Assembly: GCF_000217935.1 (NCBI RefSeq)
Contig: NZ_AFHI01000003.1
Location: 82,495-146,494, forward strand
DNA from: Rheinheimera sp. A13L
Lineage (GTDB): Bacteria > Pseudomonadota > Gammaproteobacteria > Enterobacterales > Alteromonadaceae
Direction: 5' to 3'
DNA: 64,000 nucleotides
Position 1 is the first letter of the stretch, and each line of letters begins with the position of its first letter. Shown piece by piece: positions 40,387-49,703 of the stretch. The translations under genes and the position numbers were made by a program. The notes beneath the pieces are model-generated. The model saw only the letters and a program-made list of their open reading frames with translations. It did no database searches and was not told where the DNA came from.

Positions 40387-41343
40387 ATGAGCGACCCGGT
40401 GCTCAAATCTAAAGCGCTTGGTTTGATGTATGGCTTATTGGCTGGAGAAGTGTTGGGCTCCGCTGTTGAAGGCTTACCGCAAAACGAAAGGGATGAGCGA
40501 CTAAGCTTTGAACTCACTGAAATCTTGCTGCAAAACCCCTGGCAAACCTTGTCCGGACAAGCAACAGACAGTGGTGAACTTTCGCTATTGTTGTGCCGCT
40601 TATTGGCCCATTATGGTGAATATCAGGAAGAGGGCGCCTGGCAAGCTTATGAATATTGGCTCAGAACTGAACCTTTTGCCGTACCGGACGAATTAAAACG
40701 CGCTCTGTTATCTGAGCAGGATGAAGAGTCTGCGGAAACTACAGCTTTAGCTCGCGTGGCGCCTGTGGCTTTGATGGTGCCTTACCAGTCTTTACCCCAG
40801 CTTGCGGCATGGGCTATGGCCGATACGGCTCTGACTCATCCCAATATGCTTTGTCAGCAAATCAGCGGCCTGTATGTAATGGCGCTTGGGCATGTGCTGG
40901 AAAATGATTGCAGTGCAGATGAACTGTATCAATTGATCAAAGACTGGGCAGCACAACTGAAAGTGGATAAACGTATTATCCGGGTTATTGATCAGGCCTT
41001 ATTTATGCCACCTACAGATTTTGAGCAGCCTGATGCTCAGGTGCTGGTCTGTTTTCAAAATGCGATCTGGCAGCTGTTGTATGCACAGGATTATCTGGAT
41101 GCCATGCTTGATACTATCAAACGAGGCGGAGACACAGCCAACAACGCTGCTGTGGCCGGGGCTTTATTAGGCGCCTGTTATGGTGTGGCAGAAGTGCCAC
41201 AATTGCTGCGAAATGCTATTACCCATTGCAGACCACTGAAAGGCCAGTTTGGTGTGCATCAGCCTCGCCCGGAATGTTGCTGGGCCAATGAGGTGGAGTA
41301 TTTAACAGAGCAAATTTTAACAGGCACAAAAAAACCGGACTAG
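40387..41343 (+). CDS. ADP-ribosylglycohydrolase (DraG-like) with altered metal site
   Basis: The 318-residue protein aligns over its whole length with DraG-type ADP-ribosylglycohydrolases, which remove ADP-ribose from proteins with a two-metal centre. Matching segments are GLMYGLLAGEVLGSAVEGL, GQATDSGELSLLLCRLLA, ARVAPVALM, ADTALTHPNMLCQQ, GGDTANNAAVAGALLGACYG and RPECCWANEV. The usual metal residues are changed: TDD is TDS, and GGDTDTN is GGDTANN. Activity may therefore be lost or altered. AACGGAGGTCAGC gives an excellent ribosome site for the ATG at 40387. It is a single gene between ppsA and fur. Confidence 0.85.
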   Translation: MSDPVLKSKALGLMYGLLAGEVLGSAVEGLPQNERDERLSFELTEILLQNPWQTLSGQATDSGELSLLLCRLLAHYGEYQEEGAWQAYEYWLRTEPFAVPDELKRALLSEQDEESAETTALARVAPVALMVPYQSLPQLAAWAMADTALTHPNMLCQQISGLYVMALGHVLENDCSADELYQLIKDWAAQLKVDKRIIRVIDQALFMPPTDFEQPDAQVLVCFQNAIWQLLYAQDYLDAMLDTIKRGGDTANNAAVAGALLGACYGVAEVPQLLRNAITHCRPLKGQFGVHQPRPECCWANEVEYLTEQILTGTKKPD

Positions 41344-41350
41344 CCGGTCT
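41325..41350 (-). terminator. fur terminator overlapping the 3' end of the DraG-like gene
   Basis: ACCGG-ACTAG-CCGGT (41334-41348) is followed on the minus strand by seven T (A-run on plus). It lies 38 bases past the fur stop and includes the stop codon of the convergent gene. Confidence 0.7.
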
Positions 41351-41385
41351 TCTTAACGTCAAACCTGGTGCATCAGATCAAAACC

Positions 41386-41826
41386 TTATTTGCTGTTGCG
41401 GGTTTCTTCGCAGGACTTTTTATCCACACATTCGCCGTACAGATACAAACTGTGGTGCGTCAGCTTAATACCGTTTTTCTCTGAAATTTCTAATTGCTTG
41501 CGTTCAATGTCGTCATCTTCAAACTCGATAACTTTACCGCAGTTTAAGCAGACTAAGTGATCGTGGTGATCAATGCGGCTTAATTCAAATACCGACTTAC
41601 CACCTTCAAAATGGTGGCGGGTGACAATGCCTGCATCATCAAACTGGTTTAATACACGGTATACAGTGGCCAGACCAATATCTTCACCCAACTCCAGCAA
41701 AATCTTATACACATCTTCGGCACTGATATGCTGATGATTCGGGTCCTGCAAAATATCGAGGATCTTCACTCGTGGCAGTGTGACCTTAAGGCCTGCTTTA
41801 CGTAATTCGGTATTATGATCTGACAT
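41386..41826 (-). CDS. fur: Ferric uptake regulator Fur
   Basis: Fur is the Fe(II)-dependent repressor of iron uptake. The 146-residue protein has the winged helix (LRKAGLKVTLPRVKILDIL, DVYKILLELGEDIGLATVYR, VLNQFDDAGIVTRHHFEGG). Its metal sites lie in DHHDHLVCLNCGKVIEF, and the C-terminal ECVDKKSCEE supplies further Cys. Its position near fldA-ybfE-ybfF-seqA matches E. coli gene order. No clear Fur box was found in its own short upstream region. Confidence 0.97.
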   Translation of the reverse strand: MSDHNTELRKAGLKVTLPRVKILDILQDPNHQHISAEDVYKILLELGEDIGLATVYRVLNQFDDAGIVTRHHFEGGKSVFELSRIDHHDHLVCLNCGKVIEFEDDDIERKQLEISEKNGIKLTHHSLYLYGECVDKKSCEETRNSK

Positions 41827-41978
41827 GGATTCTTCTACTCTTTCTTGAATTTCAAATGATTATAAGGCCATTACCAATAGAAGCAACCTATAAATCTGCC
41901 CCTTATTGCATACAAAGCGCAGACAAAGCTCAAACAAGGGGTTAGAATTCGGCTAAACAGGTCTTACCAGAGGTTGTT

Positions 41979-42455
41979 ATGCGTTGGGCGTTTAATCCTG
42001 CCGTGATGCGGCATTTATTAAATTTGTGGCCACCATTTTTTTTCAGTGGCATTAAAGTGGTGGAATTGGCGCAGGACTACAGATACTGCAAAGTGGAGCT
42101 AAAAAACAGGCCCTGGACTCGCAATATTAATAGCAGTCAATTTGGTGGCTCTATGTTTGCGATGACCGATCCTATTTATCCGCTGATGCTGATGGGCACC
42201 CTGGGTAAAGAGTATATGGTGTGGGATAAACAGGCTGACATCAATTACATCACACCGGGCCGTGGCAAATTAACGGCTGAATTTTTGCTGACAGACAGCG
42301 AGCTTGAACATATCAAACAACAAACCGAAGCGGGGGAGAAATATTTTCCTGATTTTGTTGTGCATGTAAAAGACAACAAAGGTGAGTTGGTGTGCGAAGT
42401 AAAACGTAAAGTGTATATCCGAAAAAAACCGAAGTACCGCGAAGTATCTCAGTAG
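41979..42455 (+). CDS. DUF4442 hotdog-fold protein
   Basis: This 158-residue protein resembles DUF4442, a hotdog-fold group related to PaaI-type thioesterases. Its segments include LLNLWPPFFFSGIKVVELAQ, YRYCKVELKNRPWTRNINSS, QFGGSMFAMTDPIYPLMLMG and VCEVKRKVYIRKKP. QFGGSMFAMTDP corresponds to the active-site helix region of hotdog enzymes. Substrate is unknown. It is inserted between fur and fldA in an otherwise conserved block, transcribed against both. Confidence 0.82.
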   Translation: MRWAFNPAVMRHLLNLWPPFFFSGIKVVELAQDYRYCKVELKNRPWTRNINSSQFGGSMFAMTDPIYPLMLMGTLGKEYMVWDKQADINYITPGRGKLTAEFLLTDSELEHIKQQTEAGEKYFPDFVVHVKDNKGELVCEVKRKVYIRKKPKYREVSQ

Positions 42456-42461
42456 AAAAAT

Positions 42462-42485
42462 GGGGCAGAGCTGAAGCTCTGCCCC
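42462..42485. terminator. Hairpin between DUF4442 and fldA
   Basis: GGGGCAGAGCT and AGCTCTGCCCC form a long GC-rich stem with a two-base loop between the convergent genes. A-rich and AT-rich flanks allow use in both directions. Confidence 0.65.
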
Positions 42486-42491
42486 TGAATA

Positions 42492-43022
42492 TTACAGATT
42501 CTCCAGCTCTTTTAAGCTCAGTTCATCATAAATCTGCTTACACCATTGTTTGACACGTTGCTCTGTTAATTCGGGCTGACGGTCTTCGTCTATGCCTAAA
42601 CCAACAAAGTGGTCATTGTCTGCCAGGGCTTTAGACGCCACAAAGTTGTAGCCTTTAGTTGGCCACTGACCAACCAGAATAGCGCCTTTAGGCTCAATAA
42701 TGTCACGCAGAGTACCCATAGCGTCCAGGAAATACTCGGCGTAATCTTCCTGATCACCACAGCCAAAAATAGCGACCAGCTTATTGTTGAAGTCGATATT
42801 TTCCAGCTCAGGAAAAAAATCGTCCCAGTCACACTGGGCTTCACCGTAATACCAGGTCGGGATACCTAACAGCAACAAATCATAACCGGCAATTTGTTCT
42901 TTTGTGCTTTTGGCAATATCCATCACATCAAACAAATGTTTGCCCAGCTCTTTTTGAATCATTTTTGCGATATGTTCAGTGTTACCTGTATCGCTACCAA
43001 AAAATATACCTACAGTTGCCAT
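42492..43022 (-). CDS. fldA: Flavodoxin, long-chain
   Basis: Flavodoxin carries one electron at a time to radical-SAM enzymes and others in the cytoplasm. BioB in this window is a known type of client. The 176-residue protein has the FMN phosphate loop FFGSDTGNTEHIAKMI (about 7-22), the isoalloxazine loops GIPTWYYGEAQCDWDDFF and FGCGDQEDYAEYFLDAMG, and the long-chain insertion. It is followed upstream by ybfE with a 12-bp gap, as in E. coli. Confidence 0.96.
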   Translation of the reverse strand: MATVGIFFGSDTGNTEHIAKMIQKELGKHLFDVMDIAKSTKEQIAGYDLLLLGIPTWYYGEAQCDWDDFFPELENIDFNNKLVAIFGCGDQEDYAEYFLDAMGTLRDIIEPKGAILVGQWPTKGYNFVASKALADNDHFVGLGIDEDRQPELTEQRVKQWCKQIYDELSLKELENL

Positions 43023-43034
43023 AACTTTCGCCTT

Positions 43035-43307
43035 CTACCTGGTCAACGCTTGTTCTAAAACCCATTCAATATAGGCGCTACGTGTCATATTTTGCTGCTC
43101 TGCAGACAAACTCAGCTGTTGATACAACTGTTCTGACACTTTGCACTCTATACGCTTTAAACCTTTACTTCGATCGCGTTTGATTTGATTGCGCTTGTTC
43201 AGCTTTAACTGTTCTTCCCGTGGCAAAGGATTAGTCCTAGGCCGGCCGGGGCGCTTTTCATGCGCAAACAAATCTATTGTTGTGCGATCTGTGGCTATTT
43301 TAGCCAT
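43035..43307 (-). CDS. ybfE: YbfE-like small DNA-associated protein
   Basis: This 90-residue protein matches YbfE of E. coli, a LexA-regulated gene of unknown function. It has MAKIATDRTTIDLFAHEKRP, GRPRTNPL (an AT-hook-like stretch) and a C-terminal ribbon-helix-helix-like region (LKRIECKVSEQLYQQLSLSA, TRSAYIEWVL). The ATG at 43307 has GAGG seven bases upstream; an earlier GTG at 43316 is less likely. I saw no clear LexA box upstream. It forms a likely operon with fldA. Confidence 0.87.
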   Translation of the reverse strand: MAKIATDRTTIDLFAHEKRPGRPRTNPLPREEQLKLNKRNQIKRDRSKGLKRIECKVSEQLYQQLSLSAEQQNMTRSAYIEWVLEQALTR

Positions 43308-43321
43308 GTCGCGCACCTCAT

Positions 43322-43519
43322 TTATTCGACAAAATACTCAAAAATCACTTTAGCTAAAAAAGCCGCAGGTGATAAAAACAGCACTAACCACACAAAAATT
43401 TTGCCAAAACGAGGAGCGTTACTTTTTTTAAGTACATCCCAGATGGCCATCACGATAAACAGATAGAGGGCACCTACACCCAGAAACAGACCTAAGGTCT
43501 CAAACTGCTCAATATTCAT
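43322..43519 (-). CDS. DUF2788 small membrane protein
   Basis: The 65-residue product MNIEQFETLGLFLGVGALYL... has two hydrophobic helices (about 9-27 and 38-60) joined by a conserved basic loop, DVLKKSNAPRFGKIFVW. That pattern matches DUF2788, which occurs beside ybfE/fldA in Shewanella and relatives. Function is unknown. A longer in-frame start at 43561 lacks a ribosome site. It lies 14 bp upstream of ybfE and may share its transcript. Confidence 0.8.
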   Translation of the reverse strand: MNIEQFETLGLFLGVGALYLFIVMAIWDVLKKSNAPRFGKIFVWLVLFLSPAAFLAKVIFEYFVE

Positions 43520-43582
43520 AATGACCCATAGCCCCAAAAAATTGCGCGCACTATAGCACAATTTTATTGGGAATTAGTTGCG

Positions 43583-44344
43583 TTAACTCAATAAAAAGTC
43601 AGTGACTATTTTCGCAAAAGCGACAGGTTTTTCTGCGTGTAGCCAATGCCCTGTGCCCATAATGACTTTTGCTTTACTTTGCGGAAAGAGTACAGCGATT
43701 TGGCTCTGGTGTTCCGGCAGCAGGTAGTCTGACTCCGAGCCTTTTATAAAGAGCGTAGGTCCGGAGTAAGGGCCTTTGCTGGCGGGCGCTTCCAGCAACT
43801 GCTGATAGTTAGCAATCAAGGCCTTGATGTTAAAGCGCCAGTGGAACTGATTTTCCTCTTTATATAAACTTTTTAGCAGAAACTGCCGTACCCCGTTTTC
43901 TGAAATAGCTAAAGCCAGTTGCTGATCGGCTTCTTGTCTGCTTTGTAAGCTGTTCAAGTCAATAGCATCCAGCGCAGATAAAATCTCCAGATGCCGTGGT
44001 CTGTTTTGCACTGGCGATATATCAGCCAAAATGAGTTTATTGACTCTGTCCGGGTAGCGCAGCGCAAACTCCATCGAAATTTTGCCGCCCATTGAATGGC
44101 CTAATAATGCCACTTGATCCAAACCCAAATGATCAAGAGTATCTCTGATATCCTCTGCCATCAGTGCATAGGACATGCTATCGTGCCAGTCTGAACGACC
44201 GTGATTACGCATGTCCAGATTGACCACTTGCCATTGTCCGGCTAAAGCGCGGGCAATCACGCCAAGGTTCTCGTAACTACCAAAAAGGCCGTGGATCAAT
44301 ACAATAGCTTGACCCTGGCCTGTGATCTCGGTATGTAATATCAT
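43583..44344 (-). CDS. ybfF: Alpha/beta-hydrolase esterase YbfF
   Basis: YbfF is an acyl-thioester/short-chain ester hydrolase. The 253-residue protein has the oxyanion segment LIHGLFGSYENLG, the nucleophile elbow LLGHSMGGKISMEFAL (Ser about residue 84), an acid in FIKGSESDYLLP and the catalytic His in GTGHWLHAEKPVAF. It lies divergent from seqA as in E. coli. ERIC copy 3 separates the two. Confidence 0.92.
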   Translation of the reverse strand: MILHTEITGQGQAIVLIHGLFGSYENLGVIARALAGQWQVVNLDMRNHGRSDWHDSMSYALMAEDIRDTLDHLGLDQVALLGHSMGGKISMEFALRYPDRVNKLILADISPVQNRPRHLEILSALDAIDLNSLQSRQEADQQLALAISENGVRQFLLKSLYKEENQFHWRFNIKALIANYQQLLEAPASKGPYSGPTLFIKGSESDYLLPEHQSQIAVLFPQSKAKVIMGTGHWLHAEKPVAFAKIVTDFLLS

Positions 44345-44429
44345 TATTGTTTCCGATTTAACGACCTGAATTAACGACTTAGGGGCATGGTATCAAAACT
44401 GCTGGCTGGCGTCAGCGACTGCCTCTTTG

Positions 44430-44611
44430 TATAGCCAAAGTAATTGGTGTTGCAGGGAGGCGACAAGGGATTGAGACCCCAGGAGCATAGTCGTCCTATG
44501 TGCATTGGATTGACGCGAGAACTCGCAAGAAATGCCTGGCGGGTATTTTCAGAGTTACTGGGGCGAGAGCATGCAGTCAACAAAGCTGCAGCTTCAAGTA
44601 CGAAGGGTATA
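44430..44611 (+). repeat. ERIC/IRU-like repeat, copy 3
   Basis: This copy runs from TATAGCCAAAGTAATTGG to AGTACGAAGGGTATA, about 182 bp, in the same orientation as copy 1. ERIC blocks GTTGCAGGGAGGCGACA, ACCCCAGGAGCATAG, TTACTGGGGCGAGAGCA and AAAGCTGCAGCTTCAAGTAC are present. The insertion starts like those of copies 1 and 2 (ATTGGATTGACGCGAGA) but its second half is unrelated. It ends directly at an ATG in frame with seqA. Confidence 0.87.
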
Positions 44612-44615
44612 TAAT
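44601..44615 (+). promoter_or_regulatory. ERIC-derived AAGGG and TATAAT at seqA
   Basis: The right end of ERIC copy 3 gives CGAAGGGTATATAATGG. GAAGGG is six bases from the ATG at 44614 and could act as a ribosome site. TATAAT (44610-44615) could act as a -10 for the start at 44647. No convincing -35 was found. Confidence 0.4.
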
Positions 44616-44646
44616 GGCTTCACTTTCAAAAACGCGGACTAACTTC

Positions 44647-45213
44647 ATGAAAACCATCGAAATAGATGACGACCTTTATCAATTTATCGCCAGTCAGACT
44701 CAACAGATTGGTGAAAGCGCCTCTGATATTCTGCGCCGTTTACTGATTGCCAGCCTGACAGAAGCACAGGCTCCTGCTGTACCAGCTGCAAAACAAGCGG
44801 CTAAAGCCGCAGTTGAAGTTGCTCCAGAAGCTGTAGCGGAAAAGGCTACAGTCAGTGCTGCAGCTGTTGAAAAAACAGGTTCAGTTTTTGATTTTATCAG
44901 TCCACAGGATTTATCGGCTGAGCAAAGTGTAGTGGGCCGGTTTTTGTTTATTTTATCGGCCTTATCCCGCGCTCATCGTGGTGATTTTGCTCAGGTACTG
45001 GAAATTAAAGGTCGTAACAGACTGTATTTTGGTCAGTCTGAAGCCTCTTTGTTGGAAGCGGGCAGCAGTACCAACCCAAAACCTATTCCGAATACAGATT
45101 TTTGGGTGATCACCAATTCCAATACCACTCGTAAAAAAATGATGCTGACGGAAGTTGCCAGCAAATTAGGCTACAGCTCTGTTGAGGTTGAACGGATCCG
45201 CGATTTGTTATAA
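44647..45213 (+). CDS. seqA: Replication sequestration protein SeqA
   Basis: SeqA binds hemimethylated GATC and delays re-initiation at oriC. The start at 44647 gives MKTIEIDDDLYQFIASQTQQ, the conserved N-terminal oligomerisation domain, and 188 residues. An Ala/Val/Glu-rich linker (about 40-80) is longer than in E. coli. The C-terminal DNA-binding domain has RAHRGDFAQVLEIKGRNRLYF and FWVITNSNTTRKKMML. An in-frame ATG at 44614, at the edge of the ERIC element and with a better ribosome site, would add 11 residues (MASLSKTRTNF). It is in an operon with pgm, nine bases away. Confidence 0.94.
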   Translation: MKTIEIDDDLYQFIASQTQQIGESASDILRRLLIASLTEAQAPAVPAAKQAAKAAVEVAPEAVAEKATVSAAAVEKTGSVFDFISPQDLSAEQSVVGRFLFILSALSRAHRGDFAQVLEIKGRNRLYFGQSEASLLEAGSSTNPKPIPNTDFWVITNSNTTRKKMMLTEVASKLGYSSVEVERIRDLL

Positions 45214-45222
45214 GGAGTTTTT

Positions 45223-46869
45223 ATGTCGTTACATCCGCTGGCAGGGCAAACTGCCCCGGCCGCCATGTTACCTAATATAGCTCAACTGATGGCTGCCTAT
45301 TACAGCCTGAGCCCTGATGTGGCTGTGACCAGCCAGCAGGTTAGCTTTGGCACTTCAGGCCACAGAGGTGGGGCTTTACTGAAGTCCTTTAATGAGGCAC
45401 ATATTCTGGCCATAGTGCAGGCCGTTGCAGAATATCGTAAGCAGCAGGGATTTAACGGCCCATTGTTCCTCGGCAAAGATACCCACGCTTTGTCTGAAGC
45501 TGCTTTTGTCACTGCGTTGCAAGTACTGATAGCCAATGGTGTTGAAAGCCGTATTCAGCAGGATGGCGGTTTTACGCCAACCCCTGTGATTTCTCACGCT
45601 ATTCTGGCGTATAACAAAGGCCGTACAGCAGATTTAGCCGACGGTCTGATCATTACGCCTTCGCATAATCCACCTGAAGATGGGGGTATTAAATACAATC
45701 CACCTCATGGTGGCCCTGCAGATACAGATGCGACAGACTGGATCCAAAAACGTGCCAATGCTCTGTTAGCCAGTCAGTTAGCCGGTGTACAAAAACTAAG
45801 CTACGAAGCAGCACTGTTATCACCTTTGTGTGTGCACATCGACTATATTCAGCCTTATGTGGATGACCTGGCGAACGTCATTGATATGGCCGCTATTGCC
45901 AAAGCCGGTGTAAAAATTGGTGTCGACCCTCTAGGTGGTTCAGGCATCGCCTTCTGGCCTGTAATTGCCAAAACTTATGGTTTGAATATCACTGTCGTCA
46001 ATGAGCGGGTGGATCCGGCTTTTAGTTTTATGCCTTTGGATAAAGATGGCAAAATCCGTATGGATTGCTCTTCTGCTTATGCCATGGCAAATCTTATTCA
46101 ACTCAAAGATCAGTTTGATGTGGCTATAGGCAACGATCCTGATTTTGACCGTCACGGCATAGTGACCCGAAGTGGCGGTCTGATGAATCCAAATCATTAT
46201 CTGGCTGTCGCTATTAACTATTTATTAAGCAACAGACCTTTATGGTCTACCGACTTAGCTATAGGCAAAACCCTGGTGTCTTCGGCCTTGATTGACAGAG
46301 TGACAGAAGGCCGTGGTCGTAAAGTATACGAAGTACCAGTTGGCTTTAAATGGTTTGTTGAGGGCTTGCACCAGGGGACAGTGGCTTTTGGTGGCGAAGA
46401 AAGTGCCGGGGCCAGTTTCCTGCGATTTGATGGCACTGTCTGGTCAACGGATAAAGATGGTTTTATTTTAGGTTTACTGGCAGCAGAAATGCTGGCAAAA
46501 ACCGGAGTGGATCCGTATCAGCAGTATCAGTCATTAACCAAAGAATTTGGTTCACCTTTGTATCGCCGTCTGGATGCTGCTGCTTCAGCAGAGCAAAAAA
46601 CAGCGCTGAAAAACCTGGATGTCAGCAGTGTTCAACAGACAGTGCTGGCTGGTGATCCTATACTTGCTGTGCTTACAAAAGCTCCAGGAAATAGTGCCAG
46701 TATTGGCGGGGTGAAGGTCGTTACGAAAAATGGCTGGTTCGCTGCGAGGCCCTCAGGTACAGAAAACAGTTACAAAATTTACTTAGAGAGTTTTGTTGAT
46801 CAACAGCATTTAATGCAGCTTGAATCTGACGCCAAAGCCTTTGTAGACGCGGTGTTCGCTGCTATTTAA
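45223..46869 (+). CDS. pgm: Phosphoglucomutase (alpha-D-glucose)
   Basis: Pgm interconverts glucose-1-phosphate and glucose-6-phosphate, linking glycogen and glycolysis. The 548-residue protein has the E. coli Pgm-type layout: [20 protein letters not shown], the phosphoserine loop [20 protein letters not shown] (about 142-161), metal loop [11 protein letters not shown], sugar loop [11 protein letters not shown] and phosphate loop [19 protein letters not shown] precedes the ATG. The seqA-pgm pairing is conserved with E. coli. Confidence 0.96.
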   Translation: MSLHPLAGQTAPAAMLPNIAQLMAAYYSLSPDVAVTSQQVSFGTSGHRGGALLKSFNEAHILAIVQAVAEYRKQQGFNGPLFLGKDTHALSEAAFVTALQVLIANGVESRIQQDGGFTPTPVISHAILAYNKGRTADLADGLIITPSHNPPEDGGIKYNPPHGGPADTDATDWIQKRANALLASQLAGVQKLSYEAALLSPLCVHIDYIQPYVDDLANVIDMAAIAKAGVKIGVDPLGGSGIAFWPVIAKTYGLNITVVNERVDPAFSFMPLDKDGKIRMDCSSAYAMANLIQLKDQFDVAIGNDPDFDRHGIVTRSGGLMNPNHYLAVAINYLLSNRPLWSTDLAIGKTLVSSALIDRVTEGRGRKVYEVPVGFKWFVEGLHQGTVAFGGEESAGASFLRFDGTVWSTDKDGFILGLLAAEMLAKTGVDPYQQYQSLTKEFGSPLYRRLDAAASAEQKTALKNLDVSSVQQTVLAGDPILAVLTKAPGNSASIGGVKVVTKNGWFAARPSGTENSYKIYLESFVDQQHLMQLESDAKAFVDAVFAAI

Positions 46870-47023
46870 GCTCCGAAAACAGCCTGTTATCGTGTTGTAA
46901 TAAAATTACGATAATAGGCTTTATTTCCGCAAATTCTTGACTATTGCCCGCCATTTTTGTAATTTTTCTACAACTACAGTTATTAAAAAAGCGGCTCACC
47001 GCTCATCAAACCGGGATTTGGCA

Positions 47024-49519
47024 ATGAAAAAAACGACTTCAAAGGCAAAAGCTTCAGTGGCTATTGCAGCGCTTCCGAGCACGGAAGAGTTAAAAAACAG
47101 CATTATTAAACATTTACACGGTAGCCTTGGCACTGATGTCAACAAGGCCAGTCCACAGGCCTGGTGGCGTGCGACCTGCGCTGCGGTGAACGAGTATGTA
47201 TATGATGGTTTGCGTAATACCCAGCGCACTCACTATCAACAAAATACCCGTGCTATTCACTATTTCAGTCTTGAATATTTAATGGGCCGTTTATTCAGCA
47301 ACAACCTGCATAACATAGGCGTGTATGACGCCGCCAAAACTGCGTTGGCTGAGTTGGGGCTGAATATTGTTGATCTGGAAGATCAGGAAGAAGATATGGC
47401 ATTAGGCAACGGCGGTTTAGGCCGTTTAGCTGCTTGCTTTATTGACTCTATGGCCACGTTAAACTATCCGGCTATCGGCTACGGTATTCACTACGAACAC
47501 GGTTTGTTTAAGCAGGAGTTCTCTGACGGTCGTCAGATCGAGCGTCCGGACAGCTGGCGTGAATACGGCAACCCATGGGAAATTTGTCGCCCTGAGTCTG
47601 TGCAGGAAATTTCGGTCTATGGTTATGTAGAAACCACCTATGACTTGCAAGGCAAAATGAAAAAAGTGTGGCACCCTGGCCGTATTATCAAGGGTGTGCC
47701 TTGGGACATTCCAGTTGTGGGTTATCAGGGCAGTTCAGTCAACGTATTACGTTTGTGGGAAAGCCGTGCCAGTGATTTCTTCAACTGGGACGTATTTAAC
47801 TCAGGTGGTTACATTGATGCAGCGCGTCAGAATATTGAAGCTGAAACCATTTCTAAAGTCTTGTATCCAAACGATGAAACTGATGCAGGTAAAGAATTAC
47901 GCTTAATTCAGCAGTACTTTTTCTGTTCCTGTTCACTGAAAGACATTATTCGCCGTTACAAACGTGCCAATGGCGATGACTGGAGCAAGTTCCCGGAGCA
48001 AGTGGCTATTCAGTTGAATGACACTCACCCTGCAGTGGCTATTCCTGAACTGATGCGTATTCTGGTCGACCGTGCTGAAATGAGCTGGGACGATGCCTGG
48101 AACATTTGTCAGCACGTATTTGCCTATACCAACCATACCTTGTTGCCAGAAGCTCTGGAAAAATGGTCAGTGCGTTTATTTGAAAAAGTATTGCCACGCC
48201 ATTTAGAAATCATTTACGAAATCAACCGTCGCTTCCTGGTAGAGCAGGTGGATGTGTTATGGCCTGGCGATAACGACAAAAAACGTAAGCTGTCTATTAT
48301 CGAAGATAGCCACGAACCTATGGTGCGTATGGGCCATTTGTCTGTGGTCGGTTCATTCCGGGTCAACGGCGTAGCGCAAATCCACTCCGATTTAGTGAAA
48401 TCTGATTTATTCCCGGAAATGGTGGCTTTGTGGCCAGATAAATTCACCAACGTTACCAACGGTGTCACGCCTCGTCGCTGGTTAAAAGCCTGTAACCCAC
48501 GTTTAGCTAAGTTGCTGGATGAAACCATTGGCGATGAATGGCCACGGGATTTAAAACAACTGAATAAATTTGCAGCTTTTGCTGATGATCCTGCCATTCA
48601 GGACGCCTTTATGGCGATTAAACAGCAAAACAAAGCTGATTTAGCCACTGTAGTGAAAAAGCTGACTAATATCAGCATCGACCCACACGCTATTTTTGAT
48701 ATTCAAATCAAAAGGTTGCATGAATACAAACGTCAGCATCTGAACTTACTGCATATTCTGGCGTTGTACCGTCGTATTTTGCAAAACCCGGACTACGACA
48801 TGGTGCCCCGTGTATTCCTGTTTGGCGCTAAAGCGGCTCCTGGCTACAAGCTGGCCAAAGAAATTATTTACGCCATCAACAAAGTGGCTGAGAAGATCAA
48901 CAACGACAAGCGGGTTAAAAACCGTCTGAAAGTGGTCTTTATGCCAAATTACCGTGTAACGCTGGCAGAAAAAATGATCCCTGCAGCTGATGTGTCAGAG
49001 CAAATCTCTACCGCAGGTAAAGAAGCTTCGGGTACAGGTAATATGAAGCTGGCGCTAAACGGCGCTATCACTGTAGGTACGCTCGATGGTGCAAATATTG
49101 AGATTGCTGAGGAAGTAGGGGCTGATAATATTTCTATCTTCGGTTTAACTGTCGATGAAGTGAAAGCACTGCAGGCCAAAGGCTACCACAGCTGGGATTA
49201 TTATTATCAGGATGCTGAAATCAAAGCCATTCTCGACTGGCTGGAAACCGATTACTTCACGCCGGGTAAACCAGGTGAGTTGTCGGCGATAAAACGCAGC
49301 TTACTGGAAGGTGGTGACCCCTACTTAGTACTGGCCGATTTCCAGTCTTATGTCAAAGCACAAGAGAAAGTGGATGGCTGGTACCGTGATCAGGCAGGCT
49401 GGGCGAAAAAAGCCATACTGAACACGGCCTTGATGGGCAAATTCACCTCAGACCGCTCTATTGAAGACTATGTAGAAAAAGTCTGGAAACTGGATGCCTG
49501 TAAAATCAGCCAGCAGTAA
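47024..49519 (+). CDS. glgP: Glycogen/maltodextrin phosphorylase
   Basis: GlgP releases glucose-1-phosphate from alpha-1,4-glucans with PLP. The start at 47024 (CGGGATTTGGCA upstream) gives 831 residues, against about 815 for E. coli GlgP. Segments include [91 protein letters not shown] and the PLP Lys loop [20 protein letters not shown] (about 669-688). It lies 150 bp after pgm, whose product-substrate it shares. Earlier in-frame codons lie in AT-rich leader DNA. Confidence 0.95.
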   Translation: MKKTTSKAKASVAIAALPSTEELKNSIIKHLHGSLGTDVNKASPQAWWRATCAAVNEYVYDGLRNTQRTHYQQNTRAIHYFSLEYLMGRLFSNNLHNIGVYDAAKTALAELGLNIVDLEDQEEDMALGNGGLGRLAACFIDSMATLNYPAIGYGIHYEHGLFKQEFSDGRQIERPDSWREYGNPWEICRPESVQEISVYGYVETTYDLQGKMKKVWHPGRIIKGVPWDIPVVGYQGSSVNVLRLWESRASDFFNWDVFNSGGYIDAARQNIEAETISKVLYPNDETDAGKELRLIQQYFFCSCSLKDIIRRYKRANGDDWSKFPEQVAIQLNDTHPAVAIPELMRILVDRAEMSWDDAWNICQHVFAYTNHTLLPEALEKWSVRLFEKVLPRHLEIIYEINRRFLVEQVDVLWPGDNDKKRKLSIIEDSHEPMVRMGHLSVVGSFRVNGVAQIHSDLVKSDLFPEMVALWPDKFTNVTNGVTPRRWLKACNPRLAKLLDETIGDEWPRDLKQLNKFAAFADDPAIQDAFMAIKQQNKADLATVVKKLTNISIDPHAIFDIQIKRLHEYKRQHLNLLHILALYRRILQNPDYDMVPRVFLFGAKAAPGYKLAKEIIYAINKVAEKINNDKRVKNRLKVVFMPNYRVTLAEKMIPAADVSEQISTAGKEASGTGNMKLALNGAITVGTLDGANIEIAEEVGADNISIFGLTVDEVKALQAKGYHSWDYYYQDAEIKAILDWLETDYFTPGKPGELSAIKRSLLEGGDPYLVLADFQSYVKAQEKVDGWYRDQAGWAKKAILNTALMGKFTSDRSIEDYVEKVWKLDACKISQQ

Positions 49520-49536
49520 TTCAGTCCTCTTTTGAC

Positions 49537-49562
49537 AGAGCCCACTTCGGTGGGCTTTTTCT
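49537..49562 (+). terminator. glgP terminator
   Basis: AGCCCAC-TTCG-GTGGGCT is followed by TTTTCTTT, 20 bases past the glgP stop. Confidence 0.88.
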
Positions 49563-49703
49563 TTAGCTGATGGGATAACACTTCAAAGCGCAGGCTGAAC
49601 TATTTGTTACAATTTGCAGTCTTACCCGGCATTGGGATTTCGTTTGATCATCCCCATTAAGTTTTACAGAGCCAATAAACAGGCGTTTTAAAGAGAGCAA
49701 TCA

